This document shows positions 1-5,845 of a stretch of DNA of 5,845 nucleotides, piece after piece (the first letter of the stretch is position 1; each line of letters opens with the position of its first letter). Below the pieces are notes generated by a model. That model was given only the letters and a program-made list of their open reading frames with translations, ran no database searches and was not told the origin of the DNA. The translations under genes were made by a program, and so were the position numbers. Origin of the DNA: Candidatus Omnitrophota bacterium (GTDB lineage Bacteria; Omnitrophota; Gorgyraeia; JABMRN01; RBG-13-46-9); NCBI GenBank assembly GCA_016782495.1, contig JADHYL010000026.1:1-5845 (forward strand). The letters are read 5' to 3'.

Positions 1-684
1 AAATGGTACGGCGTTAAACATAAAGACGCCGGAAATATAGAGAAGGCGGCATACGGCCTGCCGGAAATTTTTAAAGACAGGATAAAGAAGGCGAAGCTTA
101 TAGCAAACCCGGGCTGTTATCCGACGGGGGCGATACTTGCCGCACTCCCACTGGTTAAGAAGGGCCTCGTAGATCTTAATACGATAATCATCGACTCTAA
201 AAGCGGAACCACAGGCGCGGGAAGAAAGGCCTCTTTGAGCTTGCTCTTTTCTGAGGTAAACGAGAACGTGAAGGCATATAAAATAAACGAACATCAGCAT
301 AAACCCGAAATAAATAGGGTGCTGGGAGAAGTTACCGGCGGCAAGGTGGACGTTGTATTTACGCCTCACGTTGTCCCCATAAATAGGGGTATCCTTACCA
401 CTGTTTATATGGATTTAAAGAAGGAATCGGGTCAGGTTGCCATTACGCAAATTTTTAAGGATTTCTATAAAGGTAAACCTTTCGTGAGGGTTGCCGGCGA
501 AGGTACGCTTCCGGAAATAAAGGATGTCAGATTCACGAACTATTGCGATATAGGCGTCAAGGTAACCGGAAAAAAAGCGATCGTAGTAAGCGCGATAGAT
601 AATCTTTTAAAAGGCGCAGCCGGCCAGGCCGTGCAGAACATGAATATAATGTGCGGATTTGAAGAGACAGAAGGATTGATATAG
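1..684 (+). CDS. argC: N-acetyl-gamma-glutamyl-phosphate reductase, C-terminal part (5' end outside window)
   Basis: ArgC reduces N-acetylglutamyl 5-phosphate to N-acetylglutamate 5-semialdehyde with NADPH in the cytoplasm. The frame is open from base 1 to the TAG at 682-684, giving 227 residues; the family is usually about 340-350 aa, so roughly the first third, with the NADP-binding Rossmann segment, is missing. Visible motifs are NPGCYPTG, with the nucleophilic Cys at window codon 39 (bases 115-117), then SKSGTTGAGRK, then EHQHKPEI, whose His residues at codons 98-100 include the likely catalytic one, and the C-terminal LLKGAAGQAVQNMN segment typical of the family. A TTG at 235 could be mistaken for a start, but the catalytic Cys lies upstream of it in the same frame, so the gene begins before the window. 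It is the first gene visible in the operon, with argJ 31 nt downstream. The identification is very secure; only the start is unknown. Confidence 0.97.
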   Translation, partial: KWYGVKHKDAGNIEKAAYGLPEIFKDRIKKAKLIANPGCYPTGAILAALPLVKKGLVDLNTIIIDSKSGTTGAGRKASLSLLFSEVNENVKAYKINEHQHKPEINRVLGEVTGGKVDVVFTPHVVPINRGILTTVYMDLKKESGQVAITQIFKDFYKGKPFVRVAGEGTLPEIKDVRFTNYCDIGVKVTGKKAIVVSAIDNLLKGAAGQAVQNMNIMCGFEETEGLI

Positions 685-687
685 GGA

Positions 688-707
688 CCCCGCACTTACG
701 TGCGGGG
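688..707 (+). promoter_or_regulatory. Perfect hairpin in the argC-argJ gap covering the argJ ribosome-binding site
   Basis: CCCCGCAC (688-695) and GTGCGGGG (700-707) are perfectly complementary and enclose the four-base loop TTAC, giving an 8-bp GC-rich stem. It starts 3 nt after the argC stop and ends 8 nt before the argJ ATG. The GGGG of the 3' arm (704-707) is the only Shine-Dalgarno-like run at a suitable distance from that ATG, so folding would hide it. No T-run follows, which argues against an intrinsic terminator. A ribosome finishing argC would cover the 5' arm and open the stem, so the likely role (inferred) is translational coupling of argJ to argC. mRNA stabilisation or processing is an alternative. 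Confidence 0.7.
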
Positions 708-715
708 AATGCGCG

Positions 716-1906
716 ATGAAATACATATTGCCGAAAGGTTTTTTAGCGAGCGGGACGCATTGCGGCATAAAAAGGTTTAAGAAGGACCTCGCTCTTATAT
801 ATTCTAAGGTGGGCTGCAAAGCGGCGGGTGTTTTTACAAAAAACAAAGTCAAAGCCGCGCCCCTGGTTGTTTCAAAAACCATATTGAAGAAAGGCGCGCC
901 TATCAGGGCTATTTTCATAAACAGCGGAAACGCCAATTGCTGCACGGGATGGTATGGTACAAGAGACGCAAAGAGAATGATAGAGGCCGTGGCCAGGAAT
1001 ATGAAATTAAAGTTTAATAACGTGCTTGTCTCGTCAACCGGCGTCATAGGAAAGAGGCTCCCCATAGATCTCATAGAAGACAAGGTGCCTAAGCTCGTAA
1101 AGCTACTTTCCGAAAAAGGCATTATAAGCGCCGCAAAAGCCATAATGACAACGGATAAAAAGATGAAAATATCCGTTGAGAAAATTAAAGTGGGGAAAAA
1201 AGATGTTATTATAAGCGGAATGGCCAAAGGCGCTGGCATGATCCACCCCAACATGGCTACGATGCTCTCATTTATAATGACGGACGCCAAAATTGACAAG
1301 GACGCTTTAAAGACCGCTTTAAGGGAGTCATGCGACAGGTCATTTAATTCCATAACGATAGACGGGGACATGAGCACGAACGATACGGTGCTCCTTTTGG
1401 CAAACGGTTTGGCGAATAACTCTACTATAAAAAGAAAGACAAAGGAATACAGAGTATTCTTAAAGGCGCTTAAAAAAGTGGCTTTTAAACTTGCAAAAGA
1501 TATAGTCGAGGACGGCGAGGGCGCCACAAAATTTGTCAGCGTCTACGTCGAAAATGCCAGGACCGCAAAAGATGCGTATAAGGTAGCCAGGGCAATAGCT
1601 AATTCATGCCTGGTGAAGACCAGCATACACGGCGGCGATCCGAACTGGGGCAGGGTCGCTTCAAGCGTAGGCGCAAGCGGCGTAGAGGGCATAAAGCCGA
1701 ATAAAATCGAGATATACCTAGACGGCGTATGCGCTTTTAAAGGCGGCAAGTTCACGATACCGTCAAGGGAGAAGCTTCACAAGATATATAAAAGAAAAAA
1801 TGTCGAGATTTGCGTTAACCTGAATTTAGGAAAGAAAAACGCCGTGATCTGGACGTGCGATTTATCCAAAAGATACGTGGAGATAAACTCGCACTACATG
1901 ACGTAA
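716..1906 (+). CDS. argJ: Glutamate N-acetyltransferase (ornithine acetyltransferase)
   Basis: ArgJ transfers the acetyl group from N-acetylornithine to glutamate, releasing ornithine and regenerating N-acetylglutamate. Some family members also use acetyl-CoA for the first step of the pathway. The 396 residues match the usual family length. The start is supported by LPKGFLASGTHCGIK directly after it, which matches the family N-terminus. Further motifs are NSGNANCCTG, the oxyanion-hole segment SSTGVIG (Thr108-Gly109), KGAGMIHPNMATML, NSITIDGDMSTNDT, HGGDPNWGRV and a C-terminal VEINSHYMT. The proenzyme should cut itself between Ala181 and Thr182 (Thr codon at 1259-1261), giving an alpha chain of 1-181 and a beta chain of 182-396 with Thr182 as nucleophile. 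The paired Cys in NSGNANCC is slightly unusual. The only Shine-Dalgarno candidate lies in the hairpin before the gene. Whether the enzyme is mono- or bifunctional cannot be read from the sequence. Confidence 0.97.
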   Translation: MKYILPKGFLASGTHCGIKRFKKDLALIYSKVGCKAAGVFTKNKVKAAPLVVSKTILKKGAPIRAIFINSGNANCCTGWYGTRDAKRMIEAVARNMKLKFNNVLVSSTGVIGKRLPIDLIEDKVPKLVKLLSEKGIISAAKAIMTTDKKMKISVEKIKVGKKDVIISGMAKGAGMIHPNMATMLSFIMTDAKIDKDALKTALRESCDRSFNSITIDGDMSTNDTVLLLANGLANNSTIKRKTKEYRVFLKALKKVAFKLAKDIVEDGEGATKFVSVYVENARTAKDAYKVARAIANSCLVKTSIHGGDPNWGRVASSVGASGVEGIKPNKIEIYLDGVCAFKGGKFTIPSREKLHKIYKRKNVEICVNLNLGKKNAVIWTCDLSKRYVEINSHYMT

Positions 1907-1907
1907 C

Positions 1908-1913
1908 GAGGAG
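1908..1913 (+). promoter_or_regulatory. Shine-Dalgarno site of argB
   Basis: GAGGAG lies 5 nt before the ATG at 1919 and directly after the argJ stop codon (1904-1906). It fixes the argB start and fits translational coupling with argJ. Confidence 0.85.
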
Positions 1914-1918
1914 AAGAC

Positions 1919-2806
1919 ATGGAAGACGCCATAAAAAAAAGCGAGGTGCTGATAGAGGCGCTGCCTTATATAAAAAAGTTTTTCAACAAGATTTTTATAA
2001 TAAAGTTCGGGGGATCCGCGCTGTCGGATGAAAATGTCAGGAAAAACGTTCTCCAGGATATTGTTTTCATGCATTATTCCGGGATGAAGCCCGTGCTTGT
2101 CCATGGCGGAGGACCGCGAATTAACGAAAAACTTAAAGAAGCCAGAAAAAAGCCGAAATTCGTAAACGGCTTAAGGGTTACCGACAAAAAGACGATGGAA
2201 ATCGTTGACGACGCTCTCACCGAACTTAACAATTTACTGGTGGCCGAAATAAAGAAAATGGGGCCGGAGGCATTCGGCCTTAGCGGAAAAGAGAATAAGC
2301 TTTTGGTAGCGAAAAGAGTCGAAAGCGAAGAGGACATAGGTTTTACCGGGACAGTTGAGACCGTCGACACGACCGTCATAGAGAGGCTTATATCTACGGA
2401 CATAATACCGGTGGTCTCGCCGGTTGCGATGGGTCAGGACGGCGATATCTATAACGTGAACGCCGATGAAGCTGCAAGCCACATTGCGATAGCTTTAAAA
2501 GCCGAGAAGCTTTTTGTGCTCACAAACGTGCGTGGGATAATGAAAGAAAAAGGAAATATCGCAACTCTATATGGATCGTTAAGTCTCGATGATATCCAGG
2601 TTCTCATGGATAAGGGAATCGTAACGGAAGGGATGATTCCAAAAACAAGAGCCTGCATTAATGCCCTGGAAGGCAAGGTGAGAAAGGCGCACATAATAGA
2701 TGGAAACTTGGCTCACGCGCTTCTTTTAGAAATATTCACGGATAAAGGGATCGGGACCGAAATAATGAAACTCGGCAGGAGAACGAAGGCAACGGAGGGA
2801 CTCTAA
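1919..2806 (+). CDS. argB: Acetylglutamate kinase, probably arginine-inhibited type
   Basis: ArgB phosphorylates the gamma-carboxylate of N-acetylglutamate with ATP and is usually the control point of the acetyl-recycling pathway. The 295-residue protein has the amino-acid-kinase fold: IIKFGGSAL with Lys29, VHGGGPRI (61-68) for substrate and phosphate binding, FVNGLRVTD (81-89), NVNADEAA with Asp183, and EGMIPK with Lys242; both Asp183 and Lys242 match conserved catalytic positions. Before the kinase core there is a helix-like N-terminal extension (SEVLIEALPYIKKF, residues 8-21), and the C-terminus carries HALLLEIFTDKGIGTEI. In characterised enzymes these two elements form the arginine-binding, hexamer-forming part of arginine-sensitive kinases and are absent from the short E. 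coli type, so feedback inhibition by arginine is inferred. A small variation is Asn203 in LTNVRGI, where Asp is more usual. The gene lies 12 nt after argJ, with a strong Shine-Dalgarno. Confidence 0.97.
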   Translation: MEDAIKKSEVLIEALPYIKKFFNKIFIIKFGGSALSDENVRKNVLQDIVFMHYSGMKPVLVHGGGPRINEKLKEARKKPKFVNGLRVTDKKTMEIVDDALTELNNLLVAEIKKMGPEAFGLSGKENKLLVAKRVESEEDIGFTGTVETVDTTVIERLISTDIIPVVSPVAMGQDGDIYNVNADEAASHIAIALKAEKLFVLTNVRGIMKEKGNIATLYGSLSLDDIQVLMDKGIVTEGMIPKTRACINALEGKVRKAHIIDGNLAHALLLEIFTDKGIGTEIMKLGRRTKATEGL

Positions 2807-2811
2807 CTACG

Positions 2812-2857
2812 TAGGACGTGGGACGTCCGCTCCCTTCGGTCGCTCGGACGTAGGACG
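2812..2857 (+). repeat. Intergenic 7-nt periodic repeat with inverted-repeat core between argB and argD
   Basis: The 58-nt gap contains four units of the form TNGGACG: TAGGACG (2812-2818), TGGGACG (2819-2825), TCGGACG (2844-2850) and TAGGACG (2851-2857). They form two tandem pairs flanking the 18-nt core at 2826-2843. ACGTCCG (2823-2829) is complementary to CGGACGT (2845-2851), so the transcript can fold into a 7-bp stem with a TTCG-containing loop region. The core itself contains a CGCTC direct repeat (2828-2832 and 2841-2845). The AGGA in the last unit (2852-2855) is 9 nt before the argD ATG and is the best Shine-Dalgarno candidate there. There is no T-run, so a terminator is unlikely. It resembles a dispersed REP-like intergenic element, but other copies cannot be seen in this window. 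Confidence 0.65.
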
Positions 2858-2864
2858 ATAAGAA

Positions 2865-4043
2865 ATGAAAACCAAAGAAGTTATTAAGTTGTACGACAAA
2901 TACATAATGCAAACTTATACAAGAGTTGCGCTTTGCCCGGATAGAGCCAAGGGCGCACTCCTCGAGGATATTGACGGAAAAAAATATCTCGATTTTTTTC
3001 CGGGATGGGCAGTGAGTGGAATAGGTCATTGTCACGGAAAGGTTGTGAATGCGATTTTGAGGCAGGCGCCGAAGCTCATGCATGTTTCCAATAACTACTA
3101 TAGCGCGCTTCAGGGAAAACTCGCGAAAAAAATTATAGAGCATTCTTTTCCCGGAAAAGTATTTTTCTGCAATTCAGGCGCAGAGGCCAACGAAGGCGCC
3201 GTAAAGCTTGCCAGGAAATACGGAAAAAGCAAGGGGAGATTCGAGGTTATCACGATGGAGAAATCCTTTCACGGGAGGACGCTCGCTATGATAGCCGCGA
3301 CAGGGCAGGATAAGGTAAAAGACGGTTTCAAGCCGCTTCCGGAAGGTTTTAAACATGTTCCGTTCGGTGATATAGAGGCCCTGGAAGAGTCCATAGACGA
3401 AAAGACAGCGGGCATCATGCTGGAACTCATTCAGTGCGAAGGCGGAATAAATATAGCCAGAGCCGAATATGTGAAAAAGATAAGGGAAATCTGCGACAGG
3501 AAAGACCTGGTCCTCATATTTGATGAAGTCCAGACAGGCATGGGGAGAACCGGGAAAATGTTCTGTTACCAAAATTATGGCGTAAAACCGGACGTTATGA
3601 CACTGGCCAAATCTCTCGGCGGCGGTTTGCCGATAGGCGTCATTGTGGCGAGCTCAAAGTTCGCAGACGTTCTTACGCCCGGTTCGCACGCGTCCACTTT
3701 CGGCGGGAGCCCCATTGTCGCGGCAGCGAGCCTGGGTGTTTTTGAAGCCATAGAGAAAGAAAAACTTATCGGAAACGCGGTAAAACAGGGAAAGTATTTA
3801 ACGAAAAAACTGGAGGGCTTGAAGAAAAAGCATAGATCCGTAAAAGAGATAAGAGGCATGGCGCTTACGATCGGCGTTGAACTCAATATTGAGGGAGAAG
3901 CGGTTTATAAAAAATGTTTAGAAAAAGGACTTTTAATAAATTGTACCCAAAAGAATGTTTTGAGGATAATGCCGCCTCTTACGGTTACGAAGGCCCAAAT
4001 AGACAAAGCGGTTGCGATATTAGATAAAGCATTAGAGGAGTAA
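2865..4043 (+). CDS. argD: Acetylornithine aminotransferase
   Basis: ArgD is a PLP-dependent class III aminotransferase that converts N-acetylglutamate 5-semialdehyde to N-acetylornithine using glutamate as amino donor. The 392 residues match the usual length. Motifs in order are DFFPGWAVSGIGHCH near the N-terminus, the phosphate-binding NSGAEANEGAVKLARKY (from residue 103), SFHGRT with Phe135 and His136 at the PLP ring, LIFDEVQTGMGRTG with Asp220 contacting the pyridine nitrogen, TLAKSLGGGLPIG with the Schiff-base Lys249 (codon 3609-3611), and STFGGSP with Thr278 for phosphate contact from the second subunit. Related enzymes (ornithine or GABA aminotransferase, succinylornithine or LysW-type lysine-pathway aminotransferases) share this layout, so the assignment to acetylornithine rests mainly on the operon. 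A second role with succinyldiaminopimelate, as in E. coli ArgD, is possible but cannot be seen. The start uses the AGGA at the end of the upstream repeat; the stop lies 2 nt before argF. Confidence 0.95.
   Translation: MKTKEVIKLYDKYIMQTYTRVALCPDRAKGALLEDIDGKKYLDFFPGWAVSGIGHCHGKVVNAILRQAPKLMHVSNNYYSALQGKLAKKIIEHSFPGKVFFCNSGAEANEGAVKLARKYGKSKGRFEVITMEKSFHGRTLAMIAATGQDKVKDGFKPLPEGFKHVPFGDIEALEESIDEKTAGIMLELIQCEGGINIARAEYVKKIREICDRKDLVLIFDEVQTGMGRTGKMFCYQNYGVKPDVMTLAKSLGGGLPIGVIVASSKFADVLTPGSHASTFGGSPIVAAASLGVFEAIEKEKLIGNAVKQGKYLTKKLEGLKKKHRSVKEIRGMALTIGVELNIEGEAVYKKCLEKGLLINCTQKNVLRIMPPLTVTKAQIDKAVAILDKALEE
4035..4040 (+). promoter_or_regulatory. Shine-Dalgarno site of argF inside the end of argD
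   Basis: GAGGAG forms the last two sense codons of argD (Glu-Glu) and lies 5 nt before the argF ATG at 4046, with the argD TAA in between. This layout strongly suggests coupled translation of argD and argF and decides the argF start. Confidence 0.85.
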
Positions 4044-4045
4044 AA

Positions 4046-4963
4046 ATGTCTAAAAGAGACCTTTTATCAATAACAGACTTAACAAAGCCAGAGATCGAAA
4101 ACCTTTTTGAGACAGCCAAGGTTTTCAAGAAAGACCCGTTCTGCAAAAGTGGGACGCTTAAGTCCAAATCGATCGCGCTCGTCTTTCAGAAACCGTCAAA
4201 CAGGACCAGAGTTTCTTTTGAGGTGGGAATGGTTGATCTGGGCGGGCACGCGATATATCTGGGTCCCGACGAGCTTAAACTAGGCGTAAGGGAGTCCATT
4301 AAAGACGCGGCAAAGGTGCTCTCCAGATACCTTGACGGGCTTGTGGCAAGAACATTCAGCCATGACGATGTAACGGAGCTCGCCAAGTTCGCCACGGTGC
4401 CTGTTATAAACGGCTTGAGCGATTTACTTCACCCGTGTCAGGGCTTAAGCGATCTTTTTACCATAGAGGAGAAATGCGGAAAGGGGAAGGTTAAGATATC
4501 ATTCGTCGGTGACGGCAATAACGTTTTACATTCGCTTCTATTGGGATCGAGCATTCTGGGAAAGGATATTTTTATAGCGACCCCGAAAGGCCATGAACCT
4601 GATGCCGGAATTTTGAAAAAAGCGAAAAAAATCGCCTCTTCCAATAAATCGGTTATAGAGCTTACTAACGACCCGGCCGCTTCGGTCAAAGATGCGGATG
4701 TGATTTATACGGACGTATGGGTCAGCATGGGAGAGGAAGCCCGGAAGAAGAAAAGCTTTAAAAAATTCAAACCTTTTCAGGTTAATAAGAAACTGGTTTC
4801 CCTCGCGAAAAAAGATGTTTTGATAATGCACTGCCTTCCGGCCCATAGAGGCGAAGAGATTACCGACGAGGTGATGGATAGCAAAAATTCAATTTGTTAC
4901 GATCAGGCGGAGAATAGACTACATGTGCAGAAAGCTATTTTGTTAATGCTTTTAGGAGGATAA
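4046..4963 (+). CDS. argF: Ornithine carbamoyltransferase
   Basis: ArgF joins carbamoyl phosphate and ornithine to give citrulline. The 305-residue length is normal for an anabolic enzyme. The carbamoyl-phosphate domain shows FQKPSNRTRVSFEVGM, with the binding loop Ser51-Asn52-Arg53-Thr54-Arg55 (other bacteria usually have STRTR or SLRTR), and HPCQ (129-132). The ornithine domain shows DVWVSMGEE (Asp223, Ser227, Met228, Gly229), which holds the ornithine amino group, and HCLPAHRGEEI with catalytic Cys263. SMG and HCLPAHRGEE distinguish it from aspartate carbamoyltransferase and from acetylornithine carbamoyltransferase. It follows argD by only 2 nt, and its final codons carry the ribosome-binding site of argG. 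No carAB genes for carbamoyl phosphate supply are in the window. An anabolic role is inferred from the operon; a catabolic arginine-deiminase role is unlikely without arcA or arcC nearby. Confidence 0.97.
   Translation: MSKRDLLSITDLTKPEIENLFETAKVFKKDPFCKSGTLKSKSIALVFQKPSNRTRVSFEVGMVDLGGHAIYLGPDELKLGVRESIKDAAKVLSRYLDGLVARTFSHDDVTELAKFATVPVINGLSDLLHPCQGLSDLFTIEEKCGKGKVKISFVGDGNNVLHSLLLGSSILGKDIFIATPKGHEPDAGILKKAKKIASSNKSVIELTNDPAASVKDADVIYTDVWVSMGEEARKKKSFKKFKPFQVNKKLVSLAKKDVLIMHCLPAHRGEEITDEVMDSKNSICYDQAENRLHVQKAILLMLLGG
4954..4960 (+). promoter_or_regulatory. Shine-Dalgarno site of argG inside the end of argF
   Basis: AGGAGGA, a near-perfect match to the anti-Shine-Dalgarno sequence, covers the last Gly-Gly codons of argF and ends 7 nt before the ATG at 4968. 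It is the strongest ribosome-binding site in the window and fixes the argG start. Confidence 0.88.
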
Positions 4964-4967
4964 ATAA

Positions 4968-5845
4968 ATGTCTAAGAAAATAATATTGGCATATTCGGGC
5001 GGCCTGGATACATCCGTCGCCGTTAAGTGGCTGAAAGAGAAAGGCTTTAAAGTGGTGTGCCTTTTGGCCGACGTGGGCCAGGGCCAGGACGTATCCTTGA
5101 TCAGAAAAAGAGCCATGAAGGCGGGAGCCGCTAAAATTATCGTGGCTGACCTAAAAAAAGAATTCGTGGAGGACTTTATCTGGCCGAGTCTCAAAGCAAA
5201 CGCTGTATACGAGTCGAAGTACCTGCTCGCAACAGCGCTTTCAAGGCCTCTTATTGGCAAAAAACTTGTGGACGTGGCGCATAAAGAGGGCGCGGAATAT
5301 GTCGCTCACGGCTGTACGGGTAAAGGAAACGACCAGGTAAGATTCGAAGTGAGCGTTGCTGCCCTGGATTCGAAGCTTAAGGTAATAGCGCCAGTGAGAG
5401 AATGGGACCTTCCGACAAGGGAAGCCGAGATAAGATACGCCAAGGTCCACAATATACCCATAGACGTGACAAAGAAAAAGCCGTACAGCATAGACAAGAA
5501 TTTATGGGGGATAAGCATAGAAAGCGGAAAGCTTGAGGACCCGTGGTTTGAACCGGAAGAAGACGTTTACCAGATGACAAGACCGGTAGAAAAATCGCCC
5601 AATAAGCCGTCTTACGTGAAAATATATTTTAAAAATGGCATTCCTAAAAAAATAGACGGCAAATCTCTTGACGGGATAGCTCTTATAGGGAAGCTCAATA
5701 AAATAGGCGGCGCGCATTCCATAGGGAGGACGGATCTCATAGAAGACAGATTAGTAGGGATAAAGTCCAGAGAAGTTTACGAAGCGCCGGCAGGAACCAT
5801 ACTTACGGAAGCGCATAAAGCCCTGGAAGCAATGGTCCTGGACAG
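4968..5845 (+). CDS. argG: Argininosuccinate synthase, N-terminal part (3' end outside window)
   Basis: ArgG condenses citrulline and aspartate to argininosuccinate, using ATP through a citrullyl-AMP intermediate. The frame from the ATG at 4968 stays open to the end of the window, giving 292 complete codons; the family is about 400 aa, so roughly the last quarter is missing. The N-terminus MSKKIILAYSGGLDTS carries the PP-loop of N-type ATP pyrophosphatases (SGGLDTS, residues 10-16). Next come LLADVGQGQD, ESKYLLATALSRPLIGKKLV, and HGCTGKGNDQVRFE with Asn121 and Asp122 at the citrulline/aspartate site. After these come YSIDKNLWGISIESGKLEDPW and the multimerisation-region segment GRTDLIEDRLVGIKSREVYEAPAG, which ends close to the window edge. 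The substrate-binding residues of the visible part look intact. The gene begins 4 nt after argF, and argH would be a natural downstream neighbour, but this cannot be seen. Confidence 0.97.
   Translation, partial: MSKKIILAYSGGLDTSVAVKWLKEKGFKVVCLLADVGQGQDVSLIRKRAMKAGAAKIIVADLKKEFVEDFIWPSLKANAVYESKYLLATALSRPLIGKKLVDVAHKEGAEYVAHGCTGKGNDQVRFEVSVAALDSKLKVIAPVREWDLPTREAEIRYAKVHNIPIDVTKKKPYSIDKNLWGISIESGKLEDPWFEPEEDVYQMTRPVEKSPNKPSYVKIYFKNGIPKKIDGKSLDGIALIGKLNKIGGAHSIGRTDLIEDRLVGIKSREVYEAPAGTILTEAHKALEAMVLD

Noticed and set aside
235..684. A separate short gene starting at the TTG at 235.
   Set aside because: The same frame is open back to base 1 and encodes the conserved NPGCYPTG catalytic motif upstream of 235, so this is the C-terminal part of argC.
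688..707. The argC-argJ hairpin as an intrinsic transcription terminator.
   Set aside because: The stem is strong, but it is followed by GC-rich sequence with no T-run, and the operon continues 8 nt later.
709..780. An ATG at 709 just after the argC-argJ hairpin, opening a short frame that overlaps the argJ start.
   Set aside because: It is only 23 codons long, is out of frame with argJ, and has no spacing for a Shine-Dalgarno. The ATG at 716 leads straight into the conserved ArgJ N-terminus.
607..1527. A 306-codon open frame on the minus strand with hydrophobic stretches, opposite argJ.
   Set aside because: It lies antisense to argJ, whose translation carries all the family motifs. Its hydrophobic stretches follow from reading Lys/Glu-rich codons on the opposite strand, and the translation contains no recognisable domain.
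2736..3143. A 135-codon minus-strand open frame crossing the argB-argD junction.
   Set aside because: It runs antisense to the end of argB and the start of argD, both of which show clear family motifs, and its translation matches nothing recognisable. It remains open through the repeat only by chance.

Overview
The window is a single, tightly packed arginine-biosynthesis operon read entirely on the + strand. In order it holds argC (5' end cut off by the window), argJ, argB, argD, argF and argG (3' end cut off). Every gene is identified from conserved active-site motifs in its translation. Almost all of the DNA is coding: the five junctions are 31, 12, 58, 2 and 4 nt long, and no gene-free stretch approaches 300 bases.

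Together the genes cover the route from N-acetylglutamate to argininosuccinate. ArgB phosphorylates N-acetylglutamate, ArgC reduces the acyl phosphate to the semialdehyde and ArgD transaminates it to N-acetylornithine. ArgJ moves the acetyl group back to glutamate and releases ornithine, ArgF carbamoylates ornithine to citrulline, and ArgG joins citrulline to aspartate. ArgJ points to the acetyl-recycling form of the pathway, and ArgF has ornithine-type rather than acetylornithine-type motifs. ArgH (argininosuccinate lyase), the last enzyme, is not in the window and may lie downstream. The operon promoter and any ArgR/AhrC operator would lie upstream of argC, outside the window.

The organism is a bacterium of moderate GC content. 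Its coding sequence makes heavy use of ATA for Ile, AGA/AGG for Arg and AAA/AAG for Lys. Together with the gene order and the style of the argB-argD intergenic repeat, this suggests an uncultured lineage such as Candidatus Omnitrophota, but that is an impression and not something the sequence proves.

The only non-coding structure lies in the two longest junctions. Between argC and argJ there is a perfect 8-bp hairpin whose 3' arm contains the likely argJ Shine-Dalgarno sequence. Between argB and argD there is a 7-nt periodic repeat of the form TNGGACG (two copies, an 18-nt core, two copies) that can fold and that appears to supply the argD ribosome-binding site. I see no evidence of a novel system, mobile element, CRISPR array or RNA gene. 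The two intergenic elements are the parts most worth a second look.
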